From Hydrogenophilus thermoluteolus (GTDB lineage: Bacteria > Pseudomonadota > Gammaproteobacteria > Burkholderiales > Rhodocyclaceae), in the NCBI RefSeq assembly GCF_003574215.1, contig NZ_AP018558.1, positions 2,159,144-2,223,143 of the forward strand: a stretch of DNA of 64,000 nt, in the 5' to 3' direction. The position numbers were made by a program, and so were the translations under genes. Numbering within the stretch: the stretch's first letter is position 1; each line of letters starts with the position of its first letter. Below, in pieces: positions 26,047 through 34,547 of the stretch. Below the pieces are notes generated by a model that did not search any database, was not told the origin of the DNA, and saw only the letters and a program-made list of their open reading frames with translations.

Positions 26047-28242
26047 TCAAAAACCGAGCCGCTGCCGAGGGCCGCCCTTTGCGACCACCTCTTCCCGCAG
26101 CGCGTGCAAAAGCGCCTCGCCGCTTGCCGCACCACCGAGCAGACGCAACCGCTTCACTGCCGCCGCGAAATCCCCAGGCGTCAAGCGGTCGAGCGCGCGG
26201 GTGCGGCCACTCCACGCTTCGGCTTCGTCGCGCGGAACCCCCAGCCGCACCGCCTCTTGGACGAAGAGCGCTGCCCGCTGCGACGCGGTGAGGTAGTCGA
26301 ACCGCACTTTGAACGCGAAGCGGCGCAGGCTCGCTGCGTCGAGCTGTTCCACCAAGTTGGTGGTGCAGATGAAAATGCCGTCGAACGCCTCCATCTGCGT
26401 GAGCAGTTCGTTGGTTTGCGTCACCTCCCAGTGCGCGTGCGCCCCGCGGCGGTCGGCCAGGAAACTGTCGGCCTCGTCCAGCAGCAATACCGCCCCGCGC
26501 TCGCGCGCTTCCCGGAACATCGCCGCGATCGCCTTTTCGCTTTCGCCCAGCCATTTGGACAACAGGTCGGAGGCGCGCTTCACCACGATCGGCTTGTCGA
26601 GCGCGCGCGCAATCCCGTGCGCGAATTCGGTCTTGCCGGTACCGGGCGGGCCATAGAAGCAGAGCGTTGCGTGCGGTTGCCGCGACAGCGCCGCAACGAG
26701 CTGCTCCGGATCGATGTCGAGGTTGAGGAACGCCCAGTCGAGCGCAGTCGCGGCAGGTAGCCGCGGCACACCCTGTTCGCCCAGGAGCGCCAAACTCGCC
26801 GACAACGCCCGTTCCGCCGCGGCAAGCGGTGAAACTGCCGTCTCTGGTCTTTTCCCAGCCGGGCGCGACGCGACCCAACGTGCCACCTGCGCCGCTTGCG
26901 CCAAGAGCGCCGGTGACGCCGCCTCGTGGCGCACGAGGCGCATCAACCATTCGTCGCTGGCGCCCAATCCCGCAAACGCTTGCCGCGCGATCGCCAACCG
27001 CACCCCTTCGGGCGGGACGGGAAAACGCACCGCGTACGCGAAACGGCGCAAATAGGCCGGATCGAACGTCGCGTCGTTGGTGATCCAGATCGTTGGCAGT
27101 GGATTGTTTTCAAGCAGCCAATTGGTCCACGCCTTCGCGCCTCGGGTCGGCGCGGTGTCGTCGTCGCCGCCCAACAAGGAAAGCAGGGAATGCCCCGCGG
27201 TGGGCAGCACATCCTCGGCTTCATCGAGCAGCATCAACGTACGTTCCGCGCGCGCGGTGATGCTCGACGCCGCGGCGTAGGCGCGCAGCCGCTCTTGACC
27301 CTGGATCGGTTCGCCCGCTTCATCCTGCGCTGGCGTCTCCACCAGCCGCGCGCCGAGCGCTTGCGCGAGCGCTTGCGCGAACTCGGTTTTGCCGGTACCC
27401 GGCGGGCCATAAAAGAGCAGGTTCACTCCTTTGGCACGGGTCGTGAGCGCTCCGTCCACGAGCGCGATCAAGGTTGCGGCATCCTGCGCCAAATGGGGAA
27501 AGTCGGCGAGCGTACAGCGCGGTTGCCGCACCACCGGCCGAACGAACGCCGCCATCAAGTCGTCGGTGGTGAGTTGGCTCGAGAGCAAGAGGTGCGGCAG
27601 CCGCCCCATCACGTCGAAGCGCGTTTCCAGGTCGTGCCCCGCACGGTGCGCCGCATCGACCCGAACCAACCCGGCGCGGTGCAGCGCCCCGTCGGGCCGC
27701 AACGCTTTGACGACGAGCGCGCGGCGAACGTTCGCGATCGCCGCGACCGCCAACGCGACATGGTCGAGCCCACCCGGTTGGTTCGCCGCCGCCACCGCCG
27801 CGTGGAAACGGCGAAACGCCGCCAACGCCACCGCGAAACGCAACACGCCCACTTCGGCGCGGTTGAGCCCGAGCACTTTGCCCAAACGTGCCGAATTGCG
27901 CAACAATGGCAATTTCGGGTTGATCGCGGCTTCGAGCTGCTCCAAGCGTTCGAGCAACCGCTTCTCGATCCCTGCGGTGCCGAGCTTGCGCATCGCGGCG
28001 CGGTCGATCACCGTATCGCCGTCTTCGTCCTCCCGCGTCGGGACCAATTCGCCCACGTAGCGCACGTAGTCGCTGTCGAGCAGGATCGGCTCGGAAAAGA
28101 TGCTCTCCTTGTCCAAGTGGCGGTGCCACCCGAACGCGAGCGTCAAGCGGATCAACCACGCCCCGAGGAGCGGCGCATGGGGATCCCGGTCCGATGCGTC
28201 GAGGGCTTGAAAAAGATGAGCGAGGCGCTTGGCCAAAATCAC
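26047..28242 (-). CDS. Double AAA+ ATPase of unknown role
   Basis: This 731-residue soluble protein has about 270 helical N-terminal residues followed by two AAA+ modules. Module 1: Walker A GPPGTGKT at 279-286, Walker B LMLLDEAE at 336-343 and sensor ITND at 387-390. Module 2: Walker A at 531-538, Walker B VLLLDEAD at 585-592, sensor TTN and the conserved LRRF. Similar folds occur in CDC48- and SpoVK-type remodelers. The reading frame begins with GTG, but GGAG is only two bases from it; the TTG two codons later (28236) is spaced eight bases and may be the true start. The substrate is unknown. Confidence 0.82.
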   Translation of the reverse strand: MILAKRLAHLFQALDASDRDPHAPLLGAWLIRLTLAFGWHRHLDKESIFSEPILLDSDYVRYVGELVPTREDEDGDTVIDRAAMRKLGTAGIEKRLLERLEQLEAAINPKLPLLRNSARLGKVLGLNRAEVGVLRFAVALAAFRRFHAAVAAANQPGGLDHVALAVAAIANVRRALVVKALRPDGALHRAGLVRVDAAHRAGHDLETRFDVMGRLPHLLLSSQLTTDDLMAAFVRPVVRQPRCTLADFPHLAQDAATLIALVDGALTTRAKGVNLLFYGPPGTGKTEFAQALAQALGARLVETPAQDEAGEPIQGQERLRAYAAASSITARAERTLMLLDEAEDVLPTAGHSLLSLLGGDDDTAPTRGAKAWTNWLLENNPLPTIWITNDATFDPAYLRRFAYAVRFPVPPEGVRLAIARQAFAGLGASDEWLMRLVRHEAASPALLAQAAQVARWVASRPAGKRPETAVSPLAAAERALSASLALLGEQGVPRLPAATALDWAFLNLDIDPEQLVAALSRQPHATLCFYGPPGTGKTEFAHGIARALDKPIVVKRASDLLSKWLGESEKAIAAMFREARERGAVLLLDEADSFLADRRGAHAHWEVTQTNELLTQMEAFDGIFICTTNLVEQLDAASLRRFAFKVRFDYLTASQRAALFVQEAVRLGVPRDEAEAWSGRTRALDRLTPGDFAAAVKRLRLLGGAASGEALLHALREEVVAKGGPRQRLGF

Positions 28243-28271
28243 GACTCCTTTTGCTTACCTGGCGGTTCGGG

Positions 28272-28277
28272 TATCAT
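28272..28277 (+). promoter_or_regulatory. Candidate -10 box for hslR
   Basis: TATCAT lies 34 bases before the hslR ATG, with TTGCTT about 15 bases upstream. It is in the 63-base gap divergent from the AAA+ gene. Confidence 0.35.
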
Positions 28278-28305
28278 CGCGCAAACGCAACCCGGATGAC
28301 CTTTC

Positions 28306-28719
28306 ATGGGGCACCACACCGTTAGAGCGGAAAACCTCGATTCGGTTCGCCTGGACGTCTGGCTCTGGGCTGCCCGTTTCTTCAAAACCCGAACCCGCGC
28401 GCAAGAAGCGATCGCGGCGGGACACGTCAAGCGCGGCGGCGAACGGGTGAAGGCGTCGCACCGCGTCAAAGTGGGCGAACGCTACACGATCCGCATCGGC
28501 CCGTACGAATGGCAGATTACGGTTGCTGCGCTCAGCGACCGCCGCGGCCCCGCCGAGGTGGCACAAACGCTCTACCACGAGGACCCCGAAAGTCACGCCC
28601 GCCGCCAGGCACAAGTGGCCGAACGTCGCGCCCTGCAAGCGGCACCTACAAAACCCAGCAAAACCGCGATCGACCGCGCCCGCCTGCGGGCGCTGAAGCG
28701 CCAACAGCGCGCCCCGTGA
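28306..28719 (+). CDS. hslR: Heat-shock RNA-binding protein Hsp15 (S4 domain)
   Basis: This 137-residue protein opens with an S4 RNA-binding domain (VRLDVWLWAARFFKTRTRAQ, then AGHVKRGGERVKASHRVKVGE at about 15-60) and ends in a basic, Arg/Ala-rich helix (about 95-137). Hsp15 binds free 50S subunits carrying a stalled nascent chain and assists their recycling. Length and order match E. coli HslR (133). It is convergent with a small membrane-anchored protein 20 bases away. Confidence 0.93.
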   Translation: MGHHTVRAENLDSVRLDVWLWAARFFKTRTRAQEAIAAGHVKRGGERVKASHRVKVGERYTIRIGPYEWQITVAALSDRRGPAEVAQTLYHEDPESHARRQAQVAERRALQAAPTKPSKTAIDRARLRALKRQQRAP

Positions 28720-28739
28720 CCGCGCACCGCACCGGCACC

Positions 28740-29036
28740 TTACGACGAAGCCGACGAAGCCGCGCCCGACGACAGACGACGCGCCATCTCCTCTTTTTCC
28801 GCTGCTTCTTGCAAGCGTGCCAACCACCGACGGTGGGCTTCGTCCAGACACAGATCGACTTGAATCCGCTGCGTACAGGCGGTGCGTGCCGCGGCCAGTT
28901 CCTGGTCTGCCTGCTGCCGAATCGCCCGCGCCTCCTCCTTGAGCTGCACCGCTGGCGCCTGCTCCCGCGCCACCACGCCGCCGACCACTGCGACGACGCC
29001 GAGCACAGCCGCCAAAAGCCAGATCCCTCCGCGCAT
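28740..29036 (-). CDS. Small membrane-anchored hypothetical protein
   Basis: This 98-residue protein has one N-terminal transmembrane or signal segment (WLLAAVLGVVAVVGGVVA, residues 6-23), then a charged helical stretch rich in Glu, Gln and Ala (about 32-85) likely to form a coiled coil, and a Ser/Ala tail. Two cysteines (TACTQ and DLCLD) are about ten residues apart. I recognise no family. A TACAAT box (29066-29071, minus strand) lies upstream, overlapping the thrH promoter region. Confidence 0.65.
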   Translation of the reverse strand: MRGGIWLLAAVLGVVAVVGGVVAREQAPAVQLKEEARAIRQQADQELAAARTACTQRIQVDLCLDEAHRRWLARLQEAAEKEEMARRLSSGAASSASS

Positions 29037-29088
29037 TGAGTAGGCTTCCTTGTTAGAATTCGTTTATTGTATCCCTTTGGAAGCGAAG

Positions 29089-29730
29089 ATGGAACTGGTT
29101 TGTCTCGACCTTGAGGGGGTGTTGATCCCCGAAATGTGGGTGGCGTTCGCCGAAGCGGTAGGAATACCGGAACTCAAACGCACTACCCGCCAAGAACCCG
29201 ATTACGATCGGTTGATGCGTTTTCGCCTGGAGATCCTGAAACAGCACGGCTTAGGCCTCCGGGAGATCGAACGGGTCGTTGCCACCCTTGAACCGCTACC
29301 GGGCGCCAAAACCTTTTTGGATGGTTTGCGCGAACGCTACCAGGTGATCATCCTTTCCGATACCTTCCAAGAGCTGGCGCGCCCCTTGATGCGGCAACTC
29401 GGTTGGCCCACCCTCTTTTGCCACAACCTCGTCGTCGCTCCCGACGGCACGATCACCGGCTACCGGCTGCGGATGAAGGACCAGAAACGGGAAGCGGTGA
29501 AGCGCTTCAAAGAGCTCAACTTCCGGGTCGTCGCCGCGGGTGACTCCTACAACGACACCACGATGCTCGCCGAAGCCGACGCCGGCATCCTCTTTCGCGC
29601 GCCGCAGGTCGTGGTCGAAGCGTTCCCGCAGTTCCCGCTCGTCCCCGAAGCGTACAGCGAACTGCGTGCGGCGATCGACGACGCGTTTGCCCGCATCGCC
29701 CAAGAACGGCAAGAGGCAGCCGCACGATGA
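29089..29730 (+). CDS. thrH: Phosphoserine phosphatase / homoserine phosphotransferase ThrH
   Basis: This 213-residue HAD-superfamily enzyme has the nucleophile motif DLEGV (Asp7, Glu9), a helical cap, SDTFQEL (motif II Ser), the conserved Lys in MKDQKREAV and GDSYNDTTML (motif IV). DLEGV rather than DxDGT is characteristic of ThrH, which dephosphorylates phosphoserine and can phosphorylate homoserine. I chose the ATG at 29089 because it matches the family N-terminus. The stop overlaps the purU ATG by four bases, linking serine and one-carbon metabolism. Confidence 0.92.
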   Translation: MELVCLDLEGVLIPEMWVAFAEAVGIPELKRTTRQEPDYDRLMRFRLEILKQHGLGLREIERVVATLEPLPGAKTFLDGLRERYQVIILSDTFQELARPLMRQLGWPTLFCHNLVVAPDGTITGYRLRMKDQKREAVKRFKELNFRVVAAGDSYNDTTMLAEADAGILFRAPQVVVEAFPQFPLVPEAYSELRAAIDDAFARIAQERQEAAAR

Positions 29731-30602
29731 GCGAACGCACCTACACGCTCGTCGCGTCATGCCCGGACCAGGTGGGTGTCGTCGCGCGGGTGTCGCAGTT
29801 CCTTGCCGAACTGGGCGGGTGGATCCTCGAAACCAATTTCCACGCCGAACCGGCCGACGCCGCGAACCCGTCGGGTCGCTTCTTCATGCGCCTGCAACTG
29901 CGCGCCGATTCGATCACGCTGCCGCTCGTGACGTTGCGCGAACAGTTCGCGCATGCGGTCGCCGAACCGCTCCAGATGCAGTGGCGGATCACCGATTCGG
30001 CGGTGAAAAAGCGGGTCGTGATCCTGGTCTCGAAGCAAGAACACTGCCTCTACGACCTCCTGGCGCGCTGGCAAGCCGGGGAGCTCGACGTCGAAATCCC
30101 CTGCGTGATCTCCAACCACCAGACGCTGCGCGGCATCGTCGAATGGCACGGGATCCCCTATTTTCACGTCCCGGTCACGCCAGAGAACAAACCCGAAGCG
30201 TTCGCCGAAATCCGCCGGATCTTCGACGAAGCGAAAGGCGACGTGATGGTGCTCGCGCGCTACATGCAGATCCTGCCGCCCGAACTCTGCGACGCGTATG
30301 CGGGACAGATCATCAACATCCACCACTCGTTCCTGCCCAGCTTCGTCGGCGCGCGCCCCTACCACCAAGCGTGGCAACGCGGCGTGAAACTGATCGGCGC
30401 CACCTGTCACTACGTGACGCCCGAGCTCGACCAAGGGCCGATCATCGAGCAGGACGTGATCCGTGTCGACCATACCGACACACCGGACGAGATGATCCGC
30501 TACGGGAAAGACATCGAAAAAGCGGTGCTGGCGCGCGGGCTGCGTTATCATATCGAAGACCGGGTCTTGATCCACGGCGCACGCACCATCGTCTTCCGCT
30601 GA
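29727..30602 (+). CDS. purU: Formyltetrahydrofolate deformylase
   Basis: This 291-residue enzyme hydrolyses 10-formyl-THF to formate and THF, balancing one-carbon pools and supplying formate for purine synthesis. Residues 1-85 are an ACT regulatory domain (TLVASCPDQVGVVARVSQFL). Residues 90-291 form the formyltransferase-like domain, with INIHHSFLPSFVGARPYHQA and the catalytic Asp in TPELDQGPIIEQD. It overlaps thrH by four bases and is cotranscribed with it. Confidence 0.95.
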   Translation: MSERTYTLVASCPDQVGVVARVSQFLAELGGWILETNFHAEPADAANPSGRFFMRLQLRADSITLPLVTLREQFAHAVAEPLQMQWRITDSAVKKRVVILVSKQEHCLYDLLARWQAGELDVEIPCVISNHQTLRGIVEWHGIPYFHVPVTPENKPEAFAEIRRIFDEAKGDVMVLARYMQILPPELCDAYAGQIINIHHSFLPSFVGARPYHQAWQRGVKLIGATCHYVTPELDQGPIIEQDVIRVDHTDTPDEMIRYGKDIEKAVLARGLRYHIEDRVLIHGARTIVFR

Positions 30603-30612
30603 GCCAAAGGGG

Positions 30613-30640
30613 TTGCAAACGACCGTTTTTGCGGCAAAAT
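30613..30640 (+). promoter_or_regulatory. Candidate promoter for the HU gene
   Basis: TTGCAA (30613-30618) and CAAAAT (30635-30640) are spaced 16 bases in the 106-base gap after purU, leaving a leader of about 60 bases before the HU start. Confidence 0.4.
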
Positions 30641-30708
30641 AGCGAACACATGCAGGAGGAGGGGGCGACACGCCCGGTTGTTCCACCATTTTTTCAGGAG
30701 CGAAAATC

Positions 30709-30984
30709 ATGAACAAAAGCGAATTCGTCGAAGCCTTGGCCGACAAGATGGGCAGCAGCAAAGCAGAGGCCGCACGTGCGCTCGACGCCGTGCTCGCCAC
30801 CGTCACCGAACAGCTCGCGAAAGGCGAAAAGATCACGTTCACGGGCTTTGGCTCGTTCGAAGTCGTCACCCGCGGCGAACGTACCGGTCGCAACCCGCAG
30901 ACCGGCGCCACGATCACCATCCCGGCGACGAAACTCCCGAAATTCACCGCCGGTGCGGCGCTGAAGAAAGCCGTTCTCGGGTAA
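30709..30984 (+). CDS. hupB: HU-family nucleoid DNA-binding protein
   Basis: This 91-residue protein is a complete HU fold: MNKSEFVEALADKMGSSKAE helices, TFTGFGSFEV, and the DNA-gripping arm ERTGRNPQTGATITIPATKLPKF is intact in order. HU dimers bend DNA without sequence specificity and organise the nucleoid. CAGGAG lies eight bases before the ATG. A very strong intrinsic terminator follows, so it is probably monocistronic. Confidence 0.95.
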   Translation: MNKSEFVEALADKMGSSKAEAARALDAVLATVTEQLAKGEKITFTGFGSFEVVTRGERTGRNPQTGATITIPATKLPKFTAGAALKKAVLG

Positions 30985-31009
30985 TTTACCCCGTTTCGAT
31001 TCGCACATT

Positions 31010-31050
31010 CGGCGCGACTGCACCGCGTGCAGCCGCGCCGTTCTCTCTTT
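31010..31050 (+). terminator. Strong intrinsic terminator after the HU gene
   Basis: A 14-base stem with one mismatch spans 31010-31040: arms CGGCGCGACTGCAC and GTGCAGCCGCGCCG around a CGC loop. It is followed by a T-rich run (31041-31050). It ends 35 bases before the gshA start and separates the two genes, unless it is a leader attenuator. Confidence 0.75.
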
Positions 31051-31075
31051 CCGCTTACGGACTGCGACTTTGCGT

Positions 31076-32389
31076 ATGATCCCCCACCTCACCACTGCCC
31101 TTTCCGGTCCGTTGCTCGAAATCGAACACCAGTTCCTCGCGCACCAACCGGCGATCGAACGCTGGTTTCGCCACTGGTTCACCGAGCACATGCCACCCTT
31201 TTACGCCTCCACCGACCTCAGAAACGCCGGGTTCAAACTCGCGCCGGTGGACTTGAACCTCTTCCCGGGCGGATTCAACAACCTGGCAGAGCCCTTTACG
31301 CCGCTTGCCGTGCAAGCGCTGCAGGTCGCGATCGAACGGGTCTGTCCCGAAGCGCGGCAATTCTTGCTCATCCCTGAAAACCACACCCGGAACCGCTTCT
31401 ACCTCAGCAACGTCTTCCACTTGCAACGGCTTTTGCGCCTGGCGGGGGTCGAGGTGCGCGTCGGCTCGCTCCTTCCTGAGATCACGGAACCGACGCCGTT
31501 CGAAACACCAGCGGGCACACTCGTCCTCGAACCGATCGTCCGGCGTGGCAACCGCGTCGGACTTGCAGATTTCGACCCGTGCGCGATCCTCCTCAACAAC
31601 GACCTCTCCGCAGGGATTCCGGCGATCCTCGCCGAACCGCTCGAGCAGATCGTGATCCCGCCGCCGCAAGCGGGCTGGCATCGTCGCCGCAAATCGCACC
31701 ACGCGGCGTGTTACGCGCAGGTTGCGAACGAATTCGCCGAAGCCTTCGCGCTCGACCCCTGGTATTTCACCCCCGCGTACCGCACCGTGGGGGGCGTCGA
31801 CTTCCGCCACAAACAGGGGGTGGAGGCGCTTGCCGATGCCGCAAGCGACCTTTTTGCCGAAATCCGACGGGAATACGCCGCGCGCGGCATCACCGAAACG
31901 CCGTTTTTGGTGATGAAAGCGGATGCGGGCACCTACGGCATGGGGGTGATGGTCGTCAAAGACCCCGTGGAACTTCGGGAACTCTCGCGCCGCGACCGCA
32001 ACAAAATGGCACGGGTCAAAGAGGGGCTCGAGGTAACCCAAGTGATCGTGCAAGAGGGGGTCCCCACCTTCGAACGGGTCGACGGCGCTGCCGCCGAACC
32101 GGTCGTCTATTTCATCGATCACTACGTTGTGGGCGGGTTTTACCGCGTCCATACAGAACGCGGCCCAGACGACAACCTCAACGCCCCTGGGATGCACTTC
32201 ACACCGCTCACCTTCGCTCGCCCCTGCTCGGTGCCCGACTTCACCGCCGCACCCGACGCCGAACCCAACCGCTTCTACGCGTACGGCGTCGTTGCGCGTC
32301 TGGCGCTTGCGGCAGCCACCCGCGAGATCGAATCGTTGAACGAATCGCACAGCGATGTAGCGGCAACCCCACTTGCGACCGCCCGATGA
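31076..32389 (+). CDS. gshA: Glutamate-cysteine ligase (Acidithiobacillus-type GshA)
   Basis: This 437-residue enzyme makes gamma-glutamylcysteine, the first step of glutathione synthesis. The sequence (HLTTALSGPLLEIEHQFL, STDLRNAGFKLAPVDLNLFP, LIPENHTRNRFYL, VMKADAGTYGMGVMVV) belongs to the GshA family found in many betaproteobacteria and Acidithiobacillus, unrelated in detail to E. coli GshA. I prefer the ATG at 31076; an in-frame TTG two codons earlier is possible. No clear ribosome-binding site or promoter is visible downstream of the HU terminator. gshB follows 13 bases downstream. Confidence 0.9.
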   Translation: MIPHLTTALSGPLLEIEHQFLAHQPAIERWFRHWFTEHMPPFYASTDLRNAGFKLAPVDLNLFPGGFNNLAEPFTPLAVQALQVAIERVCPEARQFLLIPENHTRNRFYLSNVFHLQRLLRLAGVEVRVGSLLPEITEPTPFETPAGTLVLEPIVRRGNRVGLADFDPCAILLNNDLSAGIPAILAEPLEQIVIPPPQAGWHRRRKSHHAACYAQVANEFAEAFALDPWYFTPAYRTVGGVDFRHKQGVEALADAASDLFAEIRREYAARGITETPFLVMKADAGTYGMGVMVVKDPVELRELSRRDRNKMARVKEGLEVTQVIVQEGVPTFERVDGAAAEPVVYFIDHYVVGGFYRVHTERGPDDNLNAPGMHFTPLTFARPCSVPDFTAAPDAEPNRFYAYGVVARLALAAATREIESLNESHSDVAATPLATAR

Positions 32390-32402
32390 CGGAAAGCCAA
32401 CG

Positions 32403-33359
32403 ATGGAACTCCTCTTTCTGATCGATCCGCTCGCTGCGCTCAACCCGAAGAAAGACTCCTCGCTCTTTCTGATGCGGGAAGCGGCCGCGCGTGGCCACAC
32501 CATCTGGGTCGCTTATCCCGGCGCGATTGCCTGGCGACACGACCGCGTCTGTGCCGAAGCGCTGCCGCTTGCCGTCGACCCCAACGCCCCGCATACCGCG
32601 TGGGCAGAAGGTGTGACCCCACGCTGGCGGGCGCTCCGTGAATTTTCCGCGGTGCTGCTGCGCTTCGACCCGCCGTTCGATTTCGAATACCTTACGCTCA
32701 CCTGGCTCCTTGAGCGGGCGGAGCAGGAAGGCGCGCGCATCTTCAACGCCCCGCGCGCGGTGCGTGACCACTCCGAAAAATTGAGCATCCTCGAATTCGC
32801 CGAATTCATCCCGCCAACCCGAGTGGTGCGTCGCGTTCCCGACGTCCAGGAAGCGATCGACGCACTCGGCGGCGACGTCATCGTGAAGCCGCTCGACGCG
32901 ATGGGGGGCGCGGGCATTTTTCGCATCCGCCACAACGACCCCAACCGCAACGCGATCGTCGAGACCCTCACCGCACAGGGCCAGCGCACGATCATGGTCC
33001 AGCAGTACCTTCCCGCGATCGCCGACGGCGACAAACGGGTCTTATTGATCGCCGGTTCGGTAGTGCCGTGGGCGCTGGCGCGGATCCCGAAAGCGGGCGA
33101 AACGCGCGGCAACCTCGCCGCCGGGGGTACCGGCGTGGCGATGCCGCTCACCCCGGAAGAGCGGCGGGTCGCCGAAACGCTGGCACCGATCCTGTGGCGA
33201 CGCGGCCTCTTTTTCGTCGGGCTCGACCTGATCGGCGGCCGACTCACCGAGATCAACGTCACGAGCCCCACCTGCTTCGTCGAGATCGCCGCGCAAAGTG
33301 GCGAGAACCCTGCGGCGTGTGCGATCGAACGGCTCGAAGCGGTGATCGCGAACCACTGA
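32403..33359 (+). CDS. gshB: Glutathione synthase
   Basis: This 318-residue ATP-grasp enzyme adds glycine to gamma-glutamylcysteine. It has the GshB N-terminal domain (FLIDPLAALNPKKDSSLFLM), the ATP-binding loop VIVKPLDAMGGAGIFRI near residue 160, and the C-terminal TEINVTSPTCFVEI metal-binding segment. The start at 32403 gives the canonical N-terminus with GGAAAG upstream. It forms an operon with gshA, and apbE starts four bases downstream. Confidence 0.95.
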   Translation: MELLFLIDPLAALNPKKDSSLFLMREAAARGHTIWVAYPGAIAWRHDRVCAEALPLAVDPNAPHTAWAEGVTPRWRALREFSAVLLRFDPPFDFEYLTLTWLLERAEQEGARIFNAPRAVRDHSEKLSILEFAEFIPPTRVVRRVPDVQEAIDALGGDVIVKPLDAMGGAGIFRIRHNDPNRNAIVETLTAQGQRTIMVQQYLPAIADGDKRVLLIAGSVVPWALARIPKAGETRGNLAAGGTGVAMPLTPEERRVAETLAPILWRRGLFFVGLDLIGGRLTEINVTSPTCFVEIAAQSGENPAACAIERLEAVIANH

Positions 33360-33362
33360 ACC

Positions 33363-34547
33363 ATGTCCGTGTCTGCACGCCGTACCGCCTTCCGCCGTAT
33401 CGTCACGCCACTTGTCTGGCTGTCGCTGCTTTTTGCGCTTGCCGCGTGCTCGCGCGAACCCACGTTGGTTCGCGAAGAGCAGTTCGTCTTCGGCACCCGC
33501 GTCGAACTCACCGTGGTCGACGCCGACGCGGAACACGCCCACAGCGTCTTGGCGGAAATCAGCCGCGAACTCGCGCGCCTGCATCGCACCTACCACGCCT
33601 GGGAGCCGTCGGCACTCACCCGCTTGAACGCCGCGATCGCTGCCGGACACCCCGCTCGCGTGAGCGCCGAGCTTGCCGCAATCCTCAGGGACGCCCAACA
33701 GTTCGTCCGCGCCAGCGACGGACTTTTCGACCCGGGCATTGGCGCACTCGTTGCGCTGTGGGGCTTTCACCGCAGCGACTTCAGCGCCAACCAACCGCCC
33801 GACCCCGCGGCGGTTGCCGCGTTGCGCGACCGCCATCCATCGCTTGCAGCGCTCACCATCACGCCGCTTACCCCCGATCCCGCGTCTCCATGCGCGCAGC
33901 CGGACGCGGTCGACGCGATCGCCACGAACGAAACCCCTGCGGCGTGCGTCACCAGCTCCAACCCCGCGGTCGCCATCGACCTCGGTGGCTACCTCAAAGG
34001 CTACGCGCTCGACCGTGCCGCCGAGATCGTCCGCCGCCACGCGATTGCGGCCGCGCTCATCAACATCGGCGGCAACATCCTCGCGCTGGGGCAGCCCAAC
34101 GCCACGCGGCCCTGGCGCATCGCGCTGCAACACCCGCGCCGCGCCGAACCGCTCGCGGTGCTACCGCTCTACGATGGGGAAGCGATCGGCACCTCGGGGG
34201 ACTACCAGCGCTATTTCCTCGCGGACGGACACCGCTACCACCACCTGATCGACCCGCGCACCGGGTGGCCCGCCACGGAGAATCAGGCGTTTACCGTCGT
34301 GATCCTGCCGCAACCCGATCACCGAACGGGGCTTCGCTCCGACGTCGTCAGCAAACCCCTTTTTCTTGCCGGTGCCGATTGGCCGCGCTACGCCGCGCGT
34401 TTCGGGGTGACGCGCGCGCTTCGCGTCGCCGCGGACGGCACCATCACCGTGACCGCGCCGCTCCAGCAACGCCTCCGTTGGATCGACCCACCCGATGCGA
34501 TCACCGTGGTCGATCCGCCAGAACCGCAAAAGGGACTTAGCGATTGA
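33363..34547 (+). CDS. apbE: FAD:protein FMN transferase ApbE, lipoprotein
   Basis: This 394-residue protein has a signal peptide with lipobox LAAC (Cys29), so it is probably anchored in the membrane facing the periplasm. It covalently attaches FMN from FAD to threonines of redox proteins such as the Nqr, Rnf or NosR type. Conserved pieces include FGTRVEL, DGLFDPGIGALVALW, AIDLGGYLKGYALDRA, the IGTSGDYQRYF loop and YHHLIDPRTGWPA. The insert around residues 155-185 is longer than usual. The 3' end overlaps the convergent thioredoxin gene by 11 bases. Confidence 0.92.
   Translation: MSVSARRTAFRRIVTPLVWLSLLFALAACSREPTLVREEQFVFGTRVELTVVDADAEHAHSVLAEISRELARLHRTYHAWEPSALTRLNAAIAAGHPARVSAELAAILRDAQQFVRASDGLFDPGIGALVALWGFHRSDFSANQPPDPAAVAALRDRHPSLAALTITPLTPDPASPCAQPDAVDAIATNETPAACVTSSNPAVAIDLGGYLKGYALDRAAEIVRRHAIAAALINIGGNILALGQPNATRPWRIALQHPRRAEPLAVLPLYDGEAIGTSGDYQRYFLADGHRYHHLIDPRTGWPATENQAFTVVILPQPDHRTGLRSDVVSKPLFLAGADWPRYAARFGVTRALRVAADGTITVTAPLQQRLRWIDPPDAITVVDPPEPQKGLSD

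Noticed and set aside
27354..27384. Tandem 12-base repeat in the AAA+ gene
   Set aside because: It encodes a short ALAQ repeat in a helix after Walker A and is explained by protein sequence.
26047..28242. Naming the double AAA+ protein FtsH, ClpX or a chelatase
   Set aside because: There is no protease domain, membrane helix, zinc finger or chelatase integrin-like domain to support these names.
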